Assembly: GCA_945897725.1 (NCBI GenBank)
Contig: CAMDFR010000018.1
Span: 1 to 48,102, forward strand
Source of the DNA: Chitinophaga pinensis
GTDB lineage: Bacteria > Bacteroidota > Bacteroidia > Chitinophagales > CAMDFR01
Direction: 5' to 3'
DNA: 48,102 nucleotides
Shown here: positions 32,612 through 41,538 of the stretch, one piece after another
Numbering within the stretch: the first letter of the stretch is position 1
Layout: the number at the start of each line of letters is the position of its first letter
The notes under the pieces: generated by a model
Told to the model about the DNA's origin: nothing
What the model saw: the letters and a program-made list of their open reading frames with translations, nothing else
Databases searched by the model: none
Translations under genes and position numbers: made by a program

Positions 32612-33568
32612 TTATTTTATTGGGGAAAGTTTTGTATGAAGTTTCAACCAATCTGACATCCTTTTTGAATATACTCTTGCCCCTTCTTGATTCATGTGAG
32701 TCATATTATAGAAATAAGGTGCTTTTTCTACCATCGAAGTATCTGATGAGAAATCAACGATATAGAGATTATCTCTCTCCTTTATTTTTTTTACATAATT
32801 CATGGTGGCAGTTGGAGGATTGCTAGCGTAGTAGTTTGGTGCAAAAGCCAAGACGAATGGAATATTTTTTTGGGTAACATCATCTATCATTTCGAGTAAC
32901 ATTTCTACCTTCTTTGGGTTCAGTGTAGCCTTTGTTGTTTTTGTATTCACCTCTGACTCTTTAGGAATGACTAAGGTAGAATCTGTTCCTTTAAAAGCTT
33001 TTCTAGTAATATTATCTTTCGTTTCCTCCTTCTTGTTATAGATTGAATGATCAAGTAGATAATAAAACATGGAATTAAAGCAATAGATGTTTGAATATAG
33101 CTTATACTTCTCAAACTTATCCTTAGAGCATAGTGCTTCTTCTATAAATAGATGATCACTAGCATAAGGCCGTAGGAGTGACAATTTATCATATTCAATG
33201 TCTCCTTCTAATGCATTAGGATCAATATTAAGAACTATCAACTTTGGAGTATGTCGTTGAATGACGGTCTTTTCTACTGCCCGAAAATAAATCAAGCCTT
33301 GGCCACCCAGACCAATCTTCCATGTACTTAGATGAAGCTCTTTGCTAAAAACATCTATATCATAATCATTCTGAACCCTCGAACTACCAATCAAAATCAG
33401 ATCCGCTTCTGTCTTGTCAAGATTGTAAGAGATGTCATAAAATCTGCCATTCACTTGATATTTGAGTAGATGCTTAAACACGACGCCCAAAAAGACATCA
33501 CAGATGCCCATAATCATTACCAGAACAAGCATTTTAGCAATCAATTTTAATACATCTTTATTGAACAT
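32612..33568 (-). CDS. Membrane-anchored SGNH-like protein, partner of an MBOAT acyltransferase
   Basis: A 318-residue protein with one N-terminal membrane segment (DVLKLIAKMLVLVMIMGICDVFLGVVF) and a periplasmic part that resembles the SGNH/GDSL or DltD-AlgX-like fold: block I as LILIGSSRVQNDYDI (Gly-Ser-Ser at about 61-63), a Gly-rich second block (KIGLGGQGLIYF), LIVLNIDPNALEG, and near the C-terminus NMTHMNQEGARVYSKRM, whose His can serve as the catalytic base. In other systems such proteins move acyl groups from an MBOAT protein to a glycan or teichoic acid. The MBOAT gene lies 11 bases upstream on the same strand, so a two-gene unit is likely. The substrate is unknown. Confidence 0.75.
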   Translation of the reverse strand: MFNKDVLKLIAKMLVLVMIMGICDVFLGVVFKHLLKYQVNGRFYDISYNLDKTEADLILIGSSRVQNDYDIDVFSKELHLSTWKIGLGGQGLIYFRAVEKTVIQRHTPKLIVLNIDPNALEGDIEYDKLSLLRPYASDHLFIEEALCSKDKFEKYKLYSNIYCFNSMFYYLLDHSIYNKKEETKDNITRKAFKGTDSTLVIPKESEVNTKTTKATLNPKKVEMLLEMIDDVTQKNIPFVLAFAPNYYASNPPTATMNYVKKIKERDNLYIVDFSSDTSMVEKAPYFYNMTHMNQEGARVYSKRMSDWLKLHTKLSPIK

Positions 33569-33579
33569 CTTATGACAAA

Positions 33580-35010
33580 TTAAAATTGAAAATAAAAGAA
33601 TTGACCTCCAAAAAAGGCACCAAAAAGTCCCATATAAAGCATTAGAATCGTATAGACTATAAACCTGACAACAATATTCTTATTGTGAAGCAATGCTATT
33701 TTATCACTAAAATATTCTCCTTTCACCTCTACAAAAATCAGTATCAAAATGGCCATGATAGAGTAGACCATAAAGTCTTTGTCACCAATAAAAAGACCAC
33801 CTTTAAAGGAAGTCATTTTTTTCAAGATAGTCATGGCAGTATGCAGCGAATCTGACCTGAAAAAGACTAAGGAAAAGCAGATTAATAAGAAGGTTAAGCA
33901 GATTTGAATGAAGCTATGGATCTTTGGTAAATGATGCATCAAAAGCAATTGATTCAATCGATGTCGCCATTTTTCTGTGGCCATAGCAAATACCAAATAG
34001 AATCCATTTAATCCACCCCAAATGATATAGGTCCAGTTAGCCCCATGCCATAAGCCACTGATTAAAAAAATGAGCATCACATTAAAATACCATCTCGGAA
34101 TAGAAACTCTACTTCCACCAAGAGAAATGTAGACATAATCTCTAAACCATGTTGAAAGAGAGATATGCCAACGCTGCCAAAATTCCGCAATAGTTTTTGA
34201 CAAATAAGGTCTTTTAAAATTAGTCATCAAATCAAAGCCCATCACATTAGCTGCACCAATGGCAATATCTGAATAGCCGGAAAAATCGCAATAGATTTGA
34301 AAGGTAAAAAAAATGGTTGCCAATGACAAGGTGATACCTGTGTGTTGAGCCGAATTATTATACACTGAATTTACATAAATAGCCAGTCTATCTGCGATGA
34401 CTAATTTCTTGAAAAAGCCCCAAAACATGAGTTTTAAGCCTTCCACAACTCTAGTATATTCAAATTTATGATTGGCTCTGAATTGTGGCAACAAATTTTG
34501 TGGCCTCTCAATGGGCCCCACCACTAATTGAGGATAAAATAAAACATACAAAGCATAAATACCAAAATGTCGTTCTGCTTTTTGGTTGCCTCTATACACC
34601 TCAATGGTATAACTCATCGCTTGAAAAGTATGAAAAGAAAGGCCGATGGGTAGAAGGATGTTTAGATATGGAATGGGATTAGCACTACCAAAACCGTGCA
34701 ACAAATAAGACAAATTATCATTCAGAAAATTGTAATACTTAAAAACTGCTAGCACACCAATATTGGCAATTAGGCTGATGATGAGTAATTGTTTTCTTCT
34801 GCTTCCTTGGGCATTTTCAATAAGGATACCAGCAAAATAATCTATCACAATGGTAAACCCAAGAATAAGAATATAGATAGGCACAAAAGCCATATAAAAA
34901 TAGCAACTGCTAATCAACAAAAGTATCCATCTCCGCTGATTCGGAATATTAAAATACAATGTTGTAACAATAATAAAAAAAAAGAGAAATTGAATAGAGT
35001 TAAAATGCAT
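33580..35010 (-). CDS. MBOAT-family O-acyltransferase, AlgI-like
   Basis: A 476-residue multi-pass protein with about ten to twelve hydrophobic segments, typical of AlgI/PatA-like membrane-bound O-acyltransferases. The family motifs are present: NILLPIGLSFHTFQAMSYTIEVYRG, FYPQLVVGPIERP, CDFSGYSDIAIG, KRPYLSKTIAEFWQRWHISLSTWFRDYVYISLGG and LISGLWHGANWTYIIWGG, with the catalytic His near residue 320. It would move acyl groups across the inner membrane for modification of an exported polysaccharide. It is paired with the SGNH-like gene. No glycan biosynthesis cluster is nearby. Confidence 0.9.
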   Translation of the reverse strand: MHFNSIQFLFFFIIVTTLYFNIPNQRRWILLLISSCYFYMAFVPIYILILGFTIVIDYFAGILIENAQGSRRKQLLIISLIANIGVLAVFKYYNFLNDNLSYLLHGFGSANPIPYLNILLPIGLSFHTFQAMSYTIEVYRGNQKAERHFGIYALYVLFYPQLVVGPIERPQNLLPQFRANHKFEYTRVVEGLKLMFWGFFKKLVIADRLAIYVNSVYNNSAQHTGITLSLATIFFTFQIYCDFSGYSDIAIGAANVMGFDLMTNFKRPYLSKTIAEFWQRWHISLSTWFRDYVYISLGGSRVSIPRWYFNVMLIFLISGLWHGANWTYIIWGGLNGFYLVFAMATEKWRHRLNQLLLMHHLPKIHSFIQICLTFLLICFSLVFFRSDSLHTAMTILKKMTSFKGGLFIGDKDFMVYSIMAILILIFVEVKGEYFSDKIALLHNKNIVVRFIVYTILMLYMGLFGAFFGGQFFYFQF

Positions 35011-35207
35011 AGGTCATCAATCAATATCAGATTGTAAAGAATTCTACACTAACATAAATCAAAAAAATGATAATGCAAAAAATAGTTACTAAATCCCATG
35101 CTAATTTGTTCATTAGAGATTGCATAGAAAAGCGTATCTAGTAAAATGGTTAATGATACACTCGATTCTAGTATCTTTGTTTTCGAAACAAAAAACTTGA
35201 ATAGCAT

Positions 35208-35642
35208 ATGAAATCAAAATATTTCCTTCCATTGGCGCTTCTTTTTTTACTGACAATGGCACAGGCTTGTAAAAAAGACAAGAACATAACAATAACCACT
35301 AGCCTTACCGATACTACATTAGAAAGCGGCAATTGGAAGATTACCCTTTTCAAGGAAGATATCAATGATGAAACCATCTACTTTACTGACTACGCTTTTA
35401 CTTTTAATGCAGACGAAACTGCCATTGCCATTAAGTCAGGCTCATCTCAAATTAATGGTAGTTGGACCACTAGCCAAGATGATACGAAAATAAAATTGGT
35501 TCTTAATTTTACACCGGTCAACTCTTTTGATAAAATTAGCAATGATTGGGAGGTGCAGACAGTAAGTGAGACTAAGATTACATTACGAGATATCAGTGGT
35601 GGAAATGGTGGAGTAGATTATCTATACTTTGAGAAGATATAA
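35208..35642 (+). CDS. Small lipoprotein with a lipocalin-like domain
   Basis: A 144-residue protein with a lipoprotein signal (MKSKYFLPLALLFLLTMAQAC, lipidated Cys21). The mature part resembles the small lipocalin-like lipoproteins of Bacteroidota: LESGNWKITLFKEDIND, YFTDYAFTFNADETAIA, GSWTTSQDDTKIKLVLNF, FDKISNDWEVQTVSETKITL. These fold into small beta barrels; the ligand is unknown. No operon partner: the neighbours are a divergent MBOAT gene and a convergent gene. Confidence 0.72.
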   Translation: MKSKYFLPLALLFLLTMAQACKKDKNITITTSLTDTTLESGNWKITLFKEDINDETIYFTDYAFTFNADETAIAIKSGSSQINGSWTTSQDDTKIKLVLNFTPVNSFDKISNDWEVQTVSETKITLRDISGGNGGVDYLYFEKI

Positions 35643-35714
35643 AGATGCTCAGTCTTCGCATTTGCCTAAATGGTGATTCTATTTTTTAACTGAATAAGAA
35701 GTGAGTCCAATTGA

Positions 35715-36230
35715 TTAATTCAGGCTAAACTTTACTTCTTGAAGAGGAGTTATGTGAATGAACTTACTTTCATTATAAGGAATCAACCAATGAGTCAATG
35801 CTGCTTTTGTATGGATGAGTGTATTATAAACAAGTACATTTTCCAAGGCAGCATTTACACGAATCTCTTCCTGCAAAGCATCTAGTGCTAATACTTCTAG
35901 CTTCTCCTCTCTTAGAATCGCAACCAAACTTCTATCCATCAGATTCACCTTGTACTCGTTTGTAATGTCTCGAACTATGGCAACGGTCTTATCTATAGAG
36001 CAACCGCTCACACCACTTTTAGATTCATCGGCAACAAAGATGATAAATCGATTCTCAAAAAGGAAAGCCTTGCCATAAACCTTATGACCATGGGAGGTCC
36101 ATGTAGTAGAAAATTCGTTTAAAAGATGATCAATACCCATTGCCTCGATAGATGTAAATTCTCGATTTGCTAAGTATATCCATACTTTGCTGTCGTCGCT
36201 AAATGCTTTCAAAATATTTTCCATGATCAT
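35715..36230 (-). CDS. Small conserved protein following the Fe-S pair (often called 'ABC transporter ATPase', no Walker motifs)
   Basis: About 170 residues from the ATG at 36228-36230, preceded by an AAGGAAAA sequence; ATGs at 36222-36224 and 36263 are alternatives. The core begins SKVWIYLANREFTSIEAMGIDHLLNEFSTTWTSHG and contains FENRFIIFVADESKSGVSGCSIDKTVAIVRD. I recall this family, with the WxxHG and SGCSID marks, as a Bacteroidota protein commonly labelled 'ABC transporter ATPase'. I see no Walker A, Walker B or signature motif here, so that label is not supported by the sequence. It follows the CCG-domain gene closely on the same strand (about 40 bases), which ties it to the Fe-S module. 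Cytoplasmic, function unknown. Confidence 0.72.
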   Translation of the reverse strand: MIMENILKAFSDDSKVWIYLANREFTSIEAMGIDHLLNEFSTTWTSHGHKVYGKAFLFENRFIIFVADESKSGVSGCSIDKTVAIVRDITNEYKVNLMDRSLVAILREEKLEVLALDALQEEIRVNAALENVLVYNTLIHTKAALTHWLIPYNESKFIHITPLQEVKFSLN

Positions 36231-36269
36231 TTGATTTTCCTTCATTCCAAAATGTGAATGCATACTATT

Positions 36270-37085
36270 TTAGAGAATGCTATCTAAACCTTGACCATGT
36301 GCAATCATTTCTGCAAGATCAAAAACTTTAATGGTATCCTGTTTTTCTTTTCCTTTGACACCATCACTCATCATTGTCATACAAAAAGGACAACTTACCG
36401 CAATGATATCAGGATTGGTTTCTAGAGCTTGTTCTGTACGCAAGGTATTGATTCGTTGATCGCCTGGCTCATCTTCTTTGAACATTTGTGCGCCGCCCGC
36501 GCCACAGCACATTCCATTTTTTTTACTCTTCTTCATTTCTACCAATGCTGCATCAAGTATTTCTATCACTTCTCTTGGTGCTTCATACACATCATTGGCT
36601 CTGCCCATGTAACATGAATCATGAAAAGTAATTCGTTTCCCTTTAAAAGCGCCACCATCTTTCAATGTTACTTTACCAGCATCAATAAGCTCTTGTAAAT
36701 ATTGCGAATGATGAATAACATCATAATGCCCGCCTAATTCGGGATATTCATTTTTCAAAATATTAAAACAATGCGGACAAGTGGTCACAATTTTTTTTAC
36801 CTGATAGGCATTTAAAATTTCAATATTGGTTGTAGCAGCCATCTGATAGGCAAGTTCATTTCCAGCACGTTTTGCAGGGTCTCCTGTGCATCCTTCCTCC
36901 TTGCCTAAAACTGCAAAGTTGATATTAAGGTGTTGAAGAATTTTTGTGAAAGCCCTTGTTACTTTTATAGCCCTAGCATCAAAACTACCAGCGCAACCTA
37001 CCCAAAATAAAATTTCAGGATTTGCGCCTTCTGCCTGCATTTCAGCCATCGTTTTCACTTGTTTCAACTCTTCCATACTTTTCAA
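36270..37085 (-). CDS. CCG-domain (HdrB-like) Fe-S protein
   Basis: A 271-residue cytoplasmic protein with two cysteine-rich CCG domains as in heterodisulfide reductase subunit B, GlpC and LutA. Seen: FWVGCAGSFDARA, EEGCTGDPAKR, VTTCPHCFNILKNEYP, then ITFHDSCYMGR, NGMCCGAGGAQMF and AVSCPFCMTMMSDG. In HdrB such domains hold unusual 4Fe-4S clusters that handle disulfide or quinone redox chemistry. It lies 27 bases after the dicluster membrane protein gene on the same strand, so the two probably form a membrane-linked electron-transfer complex. The donor and acceptor are unknown. Confidence 0.88.
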   Translation of the reverse strand: MKSMEELKQVKTMAEMQAEGANPEILFWVGCAGSFDARAIKVTRAFTKILQHLNINFAVLGKEEGCTGDPAKRAGNELAYQMAATTNIEILNAYQVKKIVTTCPHCFNILKNEYPELGGHYDVIHHSQYLQELIDAGKVTLKDGGAFKGKRITFHDSCYMGRANDVYEAPREVIEILDAALVEMKKSKKNGMCCGAGGAQMFKEDEPGDQRINTLRTEQALETNPDIIAVSCPFCMTMMSDGVKGKEKQDTIKVFDLAEMIAHGQGLDSIL

Positions 37086-37112
37086 TTTATATTTTATTTC
37101 TAGCTTTTTACT

Positions 37113-38456
37113 TTATTTTTCGTCAGCCCAATTCAATCTATCTTGTTGAGAAAATTGCCATGGCGCTGCATTGTTTTCGATATTGGCAAACATGCCATTC
37201 CATTCTTCAGGAGAATTAGAATCTTCTAATATCAAACTTCTTCTTAACTCAATAATGATATCAAGTGGATTGATCATGATAGGACATTCTTCCACACAAG
37301 CATTGCAAGTGGTACAAGCTCTTAATTCTTCAACCGAGATATATCCATTCTCTATCAATGATTTTCCATCATCTATAAATTTTCCATCATTCGCATCCAT
37401 GTTTCTTCCCACTTCTTCCATGCGATCTCGAGTGTTCATCATAATTTTTCGTGGCGACAATAACTTGCCTGTGAGGTTGGCCGGACAAGCAGCTGTACAA
37501 CGTCCGCATTCGGTGCAACTCATCGCATCTAACAAATTTTTCCAACTCAAATCTTGTATATCTTTAGCGCCAAATCTTTCGGGCTCAGCTGCTGTAGCAC
37601 TTGGAGCATAAGCTGTTTCAGGATTCATCATCAGCTGAATTTCTTTTGTAACAGAGGCGAGATTACTTAATGTTCCTTTTGGCTGAAGCCTTGCAAAATA
37701 GGTATTTGGGAAAGCCAATAAGATATGTAAATGTTTAGAAGATGGAAGATAAAGCATGAAAGCTAATACGCCTGCAATATGTCCCCACCAACCTAATCGT
37801 TCCCAAACTACTAATACTTTGTGAGGTAATAAGTAAATCATTTTGGCAATCATACCACTCAGCATGAAGCCATAACCAGAGCCAGTTTTATTAAAATGCA
37901 AGGCAGTGTCTGCTGCATTCATACTAAAGATGCATATGATTAAATAAATCTCAAAACATAAAATTAAATTGGCATCCAATTTTGCCCAACCATTCAGTTC
38001 AGCCATATTCAAACGTGGTAATTTCAAAAGATTTCTTCGCGAAAGAAAAATAATGGTAGCTATAAAAGCCAATACAGATAACACCTCTATGGTATTCACA
38101 CCAACCACATAGAGACTGCGAAGCACAGAAGCATGCTCTATCGCGTGATAAATAAGTCTATGATGACCACTATATCCATCAATAAAAATTTCAATCAATT
38201 CTATCTGTGTAATAACAAAAGCCACATAAATAGCTATATGAAGCACTGCCACCAATGGGTTTTTAAACATCTTTTTCTGCCCGAATGCAATGAGTAACAT
38301 ATTTTTGATTCTAGCTACTTTAGAGCCAGAGATGTTGGCAGACTTTCCGAGCATAATATTTCTATATACAGCCTTGCTCCTCTTAAAAAAGAAAAAGAAA
38401 GTGACGATAGTAATAAAGGTAAAAACGACGATCTGCGCGAATAAAATGATATTCAT
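37113..38456 (-). CDS. Membrane protein with 4Fe-4S dicluster domain (HdrC/GlpC-like with NarI-like membrane part)
   Basis: A 447-residue protein. The first half has about five or six membrane helices (e.g. ILFAQIVVFTFITIVTFFFFF, LHIAIYVAFVITQIELIEIF) with His residues in or near the helices (LHIAIYVAF, HAIEHASV), so it may bind heme b as in the nitrate reductase gamma type, though this is inference. The second half carries two classical ferredoxin motifs: CTECGRCTAACP and CTTCNACVEECP, for two 4Fe-4S clusters. This fits a quinone-linked electron carrier that passes electrons to the CCG-domain protein encoded 27 bases downstream. First gene of a three-gene unit with the small protein at 35715. 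Confidence 0.88.
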   Translation of the reverse strand: MNIILFAQIVVFTFITIVTFFFFFKRSKAVYRNIMLGKSANISGSKVARIKNMLLIAFGQKKMFKNPLVAVLHIAIYVAFVITQIELIEIFIDGYSGHHRLIYHAIEHASVLRSLYVVGVNTIEVLSVLAFIATIIFLSRRNLLKLPRLNMAELNGWAKLDANLILCFEIYLIICIFSMNAADTALHFNKTGSGYGFMLSGMIAKMIYLLPHKVLVVWERLGWWGHIAGVLAFMLYLPSSKHLHILLAFPNTYFARLQPKGTLSNLASVTKEIQLMMNPETAYAPSATAAEPERFGAKDIQDLSWKNLLDAMSCTECGRCTAACPANLTGKLLSPRKIMMNTRDRMEEVGRNMDANDGKFIDDGKSLIENGYISVEELRACTTCNACVEECPIMINPLDIIIELRRSLILEDSNSPEEWNGMFANIENNAAPWQFSQQDRLNWADEK

Positions 38457-38547
38457 ATTGAATTAAATAAAGTCAACAAAATTAAGCCGAAATTCAGTTG
38501 TATGAAAGATAAAATGTGTATTTTTATAATTAAATATCATCTTTCCT

Positions 38548-40962
38548 ATGACAATACGTTTACTTTTGGTTTCTTGCCTTAGTTTTCTTTCATCCTTCAT
38601 TTTTTCGCAGCAAAGCAACGAAAAGATGGGTATTTGGAATAAACATTTATTGGATGGTATTCAAGATCAGAATAGCCTCACAGAAGTGATTGTGAAAGGT
38701 AGTAAGGCAGATATCCAAAGACTCTGCACAAAATACCATGCGAACTATTTGTACAGCATTGGTCCCTTTCAGCGTGTAAGTATTGCCGTAAAAGATGTGT
38801 CGTCCTTTGCTTCAGAAAGCAGTGTAGAAAGACTTGGCAACTTCAGCAAAGGTGGTCAAGCTTTATTAGATACCTCCAGGATATTGATAAATGTAGATAG
38901 CGCCTACCTTGGCTATGCCCCACTCACACATTCCTATACCGGTGAAGGCGTGATCATGGGCCTTGTAGATGATGGCATTGATCCGACTCATCTTGATTTT
39001 CAGCATGCAGACGGCACGACGAGAATTAAATTTTTGTGGGATCAGAATATAATGTCATCGCTCAACCCTCTGCCCTATACGTATGGTAAAGAATGGAATT
39101 TCATGGAAATAAATGCCGGTTTGTGCACCCATCAAGAACAAGGCAGCGGAGGGCACGGTACACATGTCGCCGGAATTGCAGCAGGCAACGGAAATGATAA
39201 TCCCATGTATAGAGGAAATGCCCCTAAGGCAGATATGATTGTTGTATCTGTTAAATATGGAAATGACTTTTTAACCAATTTAGTAGATGCCATCGACTAT
39301 ATTTTTAAGAAGGCAGATGCCCTTGGAAAACCATGTGTCATCAATACAAGTGTTGGAGAATACTATGGTTCTCGTGATGGAAAAGATGTGACTTCACAGG
39401 CCATAGAGTATTTGTTAGACGAACGACCAGGACGCGTAGTGGTCGCAGCTGCAGGCAATGCAGGCAATATTCCTTATCATGCACAATTTCAAATAACAGC
39501 ACCAGACACCTCCTTTATATGGTTTAAGGATATCGCCTATTCCGGAAAACTATACTATGATTTTTGGGCCGATACTCAACAACTCAATAATGTCTATTTC
39601 ACTACTGGTGCAATAGAAAAATATAATTTCACCAAGGAAGGAAATATTGGCTATCTCAATGTAAAAAGAGATTTACCTATTTTGATTGCTACAGGAAATG
39701 CAACACTCACTCGTAATATCATCAATAGTGCTGGACGATTTATGGGACAAGTCAAAGTCTCGGCAACACTAGAGGATCGTTCCTACCATTTTGAATTTGA
39801 AATAAGTCCGGATTCTAGCAATAAATATTATAGTTTATCTGCTTATGGAAATGGCAAACTAGATGTTTGGGCGTCTAGTACTTTCATTGGCACCTCAAAT
39901 ATTGTAACAAGTGGCCTACCAAGCGACACCATTTTTCCGGATATTATTCACTATGTCAATCCAGACATCAATCAAACATTAGTGTCCAACTGGCAGTGTT
40001 CCAATAAGGTGATTACCGTTGGTAATTATACCAATCGATCTGCTTTTCTAAACTATGATTCTGCCTACAGTTTTAGTGGTGCAACACCTGGTATGATTGA
40101 TGCAGGATCTAGTCTTGGACCAACCAGAGATGGTAGAACCAAGCCCGACCTTACAGCACCTGGTGGCTTTGTTGTTTCATGCGGAAATTTATATTGGAGT
40201 GGACTTCTTATCTCTACCGGACAAACATATAAAGTTGCTTATGGAGGTCACTATGTAAGGAATACAGGCACTTCTATGGCTTCACCAATGGTGGCTGGTG
40301 CAGTTGCTTTGTTATTAGAAAAATATCCTAATCTTGACTATGCACAAACAAAGGAGTTATTATTTAATTCAATTAAGAAGGATACCTTCACCACATCGAG
40401 CACTAATAATACTTATGGATATGGAAAACTTAATACTTTTCAAGCACTGATTTTTCCTGCTATTTTTGGATGCATAGATAGCAGTTCCTTCAATTATAAT
40501 CCATTGGCTAACATCGATGATTATAGCTGTATTGCAAAAGTGTTTGGTTGCACCGACACAGGCTCAATCAACTATAATGCACTTGCCAATACCAATGATG
40601 GTTCATGTATTTTAAAAGTCTATGGATGTCTTGATTCTAATGCGCTAAATTACAACCCGCTTGCAAATATTTCTGATACGTGTATCTACGCACCCAATGC
40701 TATTCCCGAGCTAGGTAATGGCACAAAGATGCTAGTATACCCGAATCCTGCAACCAATATTGTTTCATTCTCAGTCTTTACTCATAGAAGTGAAATGCCT
40801 TTTATTATTATCACAGATCATCTTGGAAAAACAATACAAAGAATTGTGGTCAAGAATAATTTGGCAAATTGGTCATGCGAAAATATGGCAAGAGGAATCT
40901 ATCATTATGTTTTAAGAACAGATGAACAAGTATTTGATAATGGAAAGCTCGTTTTATTTTAA
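38548..40962 (+). CDS. Secreted subtilisin-like (S8) serine protease with T9SS sorting domain
   Basis: An 804-residue protein with a signal peptide (MTIRLLLVSCLSFLSSFIFSQ), a subtilase domain with Asp141 (GLVDDGIDPTH), His203 (GGHGTHVAGIAAG), the oxyanion Asn304 (AAGNAGN) and Ser576 (GTSMASPMVAG). All active-site positions are intact. About 270 residues between the Asn and the Ser carry an insertion with a C-lectin/jelly-roll-like beta pattern. Residues 641-718 are three exact 26-residue units of the type GCxDxxAxNYNPLANxDDxSC, and residues about 725-804 (LVYPNPATN ... IYHYVLRTDEQVFDNGKLVLF) are a T9SS type A sorting domain. It should be exported to the surface and degrade proteins there. It converges with the giant surface protein gene. 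Confidence 0.93.
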   Translation: MTIRLLLVSCLSFLSSFIFSQQSNEKMGIWNKHLLDGIQDQNSLTEVIVKGSKADIQRLCTKYHANYLYSIGPFQRVSIAVKDVSSFASESSVERLGNFSKGGQALLDTSRILINVDSAYLGYAPLTHSYTGEGVIMGLVDDGIDPTHLDFQHADGTTRIKFLWDQNIMSSLNPLPYTYGKEWNFMEINAGLCTHQEQGSGGHGTHVAGIAAGNGNDNPMYRGNAPKADMIVVSVKYGNDFLTNLVDAIDYIFKKADALGKPCVINTSVGEYYGSRDGKDVTSQAIEYLLDERPGRVVVAAAGNAGNIPYHAQFQITAPDTSFIWFKDIAYSGKLYYDFWADTQQLNNVYFTTGAIEKYNFTKEGNIGYLNVKRDLPILIATGNATLTRNIINSAGRFMGQVKVSATLEDRSYHFEFEISPDSSNKYYSLSAYGNGKLDVWASSTFIGTSNIVTSGLPSDTIFPDIIHYVNPDINQTLVSNWQCSNKVITVGNYTNRSAFLNYDSAYSFSGATPGMIDAGSSLGPTRDGRTKPDLTAPGGFVVSCGNLYWSGLLISTGQTYKVAYGGHYVRNTGTSMASPMVAGAVALLLEKYPNLDYAQTKELLFNSIKKDTFTTSSTNNTYGYGKLNTFQALIFPAIFGCIDSSSFNYNPLANIDDYSCIAKVFGCTDTGSINYNALANTNDGSCILKVYGCLDSNALNYNPLANISDTCIYAPNAIPELGNGTKMLVYPNPATNIVSFSVFTHRSEMPFIIITDHLGKTIQRIVVKNNLANWSCENMARGIYHYVLRTDEQVFDNGKLVLF
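40468..40701 (+). repeat. Three tandem 26-residue GCxD..NYNPLAN..D..C repeats in the subtilase
   Basis: Units begin GCIDSSSFNYNPLANIDD, GCTDTGSINYNALANTND and GCLDSNALNYNPLANISD; each has two Cys. Repeats of this kind are common in T9SS cargo, just before the sorting domain, and probably act as small disulfide-bonded spacers. Confidence 0.85.
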
Positions 40963-41002
40963 GGACTAAAAATCAGTATCATCTAAAATCAGATTGTTTT
41001 TA

Positions 41003-41254
41003 TTACAGGTCACCACATATGTATTGAGGAGAGATCCCATATAAGCTTTTAACACCAATACCTTCAGCTATTTGATAAACAATCAAACGACAACTATACA
41101 AACTGTCTTTTTTTATGTTGATCGCTTTGTTTATCCTATCAGCAATAAAAAGGTCGGCTCCATTTCCTCTAAACTTCAAATAAAAAATCATACTTTCCAC
41201 ATAGTTGCAAGGATCTAAAACAAAGGAAAAGTATGGTGAATGGTATACTTGCAA
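41003..41254 (-). pseudogene. Short open frame, possible remnant of a longer gene (doubtful)
   Basis: An 83-codon frame starting at a TTG, with a TGA only six bases upstream of it, so no longer start is available. The translation (FVLDPCNYVESMIFYLKFRG, DSLYSCRLIVYQIAEG) has ordinary amino acid composition and could be the broken end of a secreted protein, but I see no family motif, no ribosome site and no promoter. Kept only as a doubtful entry. Confidence 0.2.
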
Positions 41255-41348
41255 TTTTTTTCAATATTAAAATACGAGTTTCCCCATGTTCGAATGACCA
41301 AAAGATCAACATACTATTTTGTCATTACTATAGCACTTTTTATTCCTT

Positions 41349-41458
41349 TTTTTGGGCAGCTTGCCTGCCGTTAATGATTCAGGATCATTGATGATGCCTT
41401 TGCCGGCAGTCAAACCTGTGTTCCGCATTACACGGTAATTGCTTCACCCAGTGCTGCA
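41349..41458 (+). repeat. Two-hairpin dispersed repeat, copy E
   Basis: It starts TTTTTTGGGCAGC as in copy C. Stem 1 pairs CTGCCG (41365-41370) with CGGCAG (41404-41409) and holds an inner AATGAT/ATCATT stem. Then comes TCAAACCTGTGTTCCGCATTAC, stem 2 (GCATTAC with GTAATTGC, one bulge) and a tail with CCCAGTGCTGC. The TTCCGCA-TAC motif at the start of stem 2 matches copy A (TTCCGCAGTAC). Confidence 0.55.
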
Positions 41459-41487
41459 ATCTTTCGACCGAATGAGCCTTTAAACAA

Positions 41488-41517
41488 AAGAGGGGCTATC
41501 ATTAGATAGCCCCTCTT
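41488..41517 (-). terminator. Rho-independent terminator of the giant surface-protein gene
   Basis: A 13-bp perfect stem (AAGAGGGGCTATC at 41488-41500 with GATAGCCCCTCTT at 41505-41517) and an ATTA loop. On the minus strand TTTTGTTT follows the core, so it ends the minus-strand transcript 22 bases after its stop codon. Confidence 0.85.
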
Positions 41518-41538
41518 AAAGAAATTATTTCCTAAGAA

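Larger units (their letters stand above)
40963..41538. other. Intergenic region between convergent surface-protein genes
   Basis: 576 bases. It holds a short minus-strand frame of doubtful status (41003-41254), copy E of the two-hairpin repeat (41349-41458) and the terminator of the giant protein gene (41488-41517). Nothing else is recognised. Confidence 0.6.
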
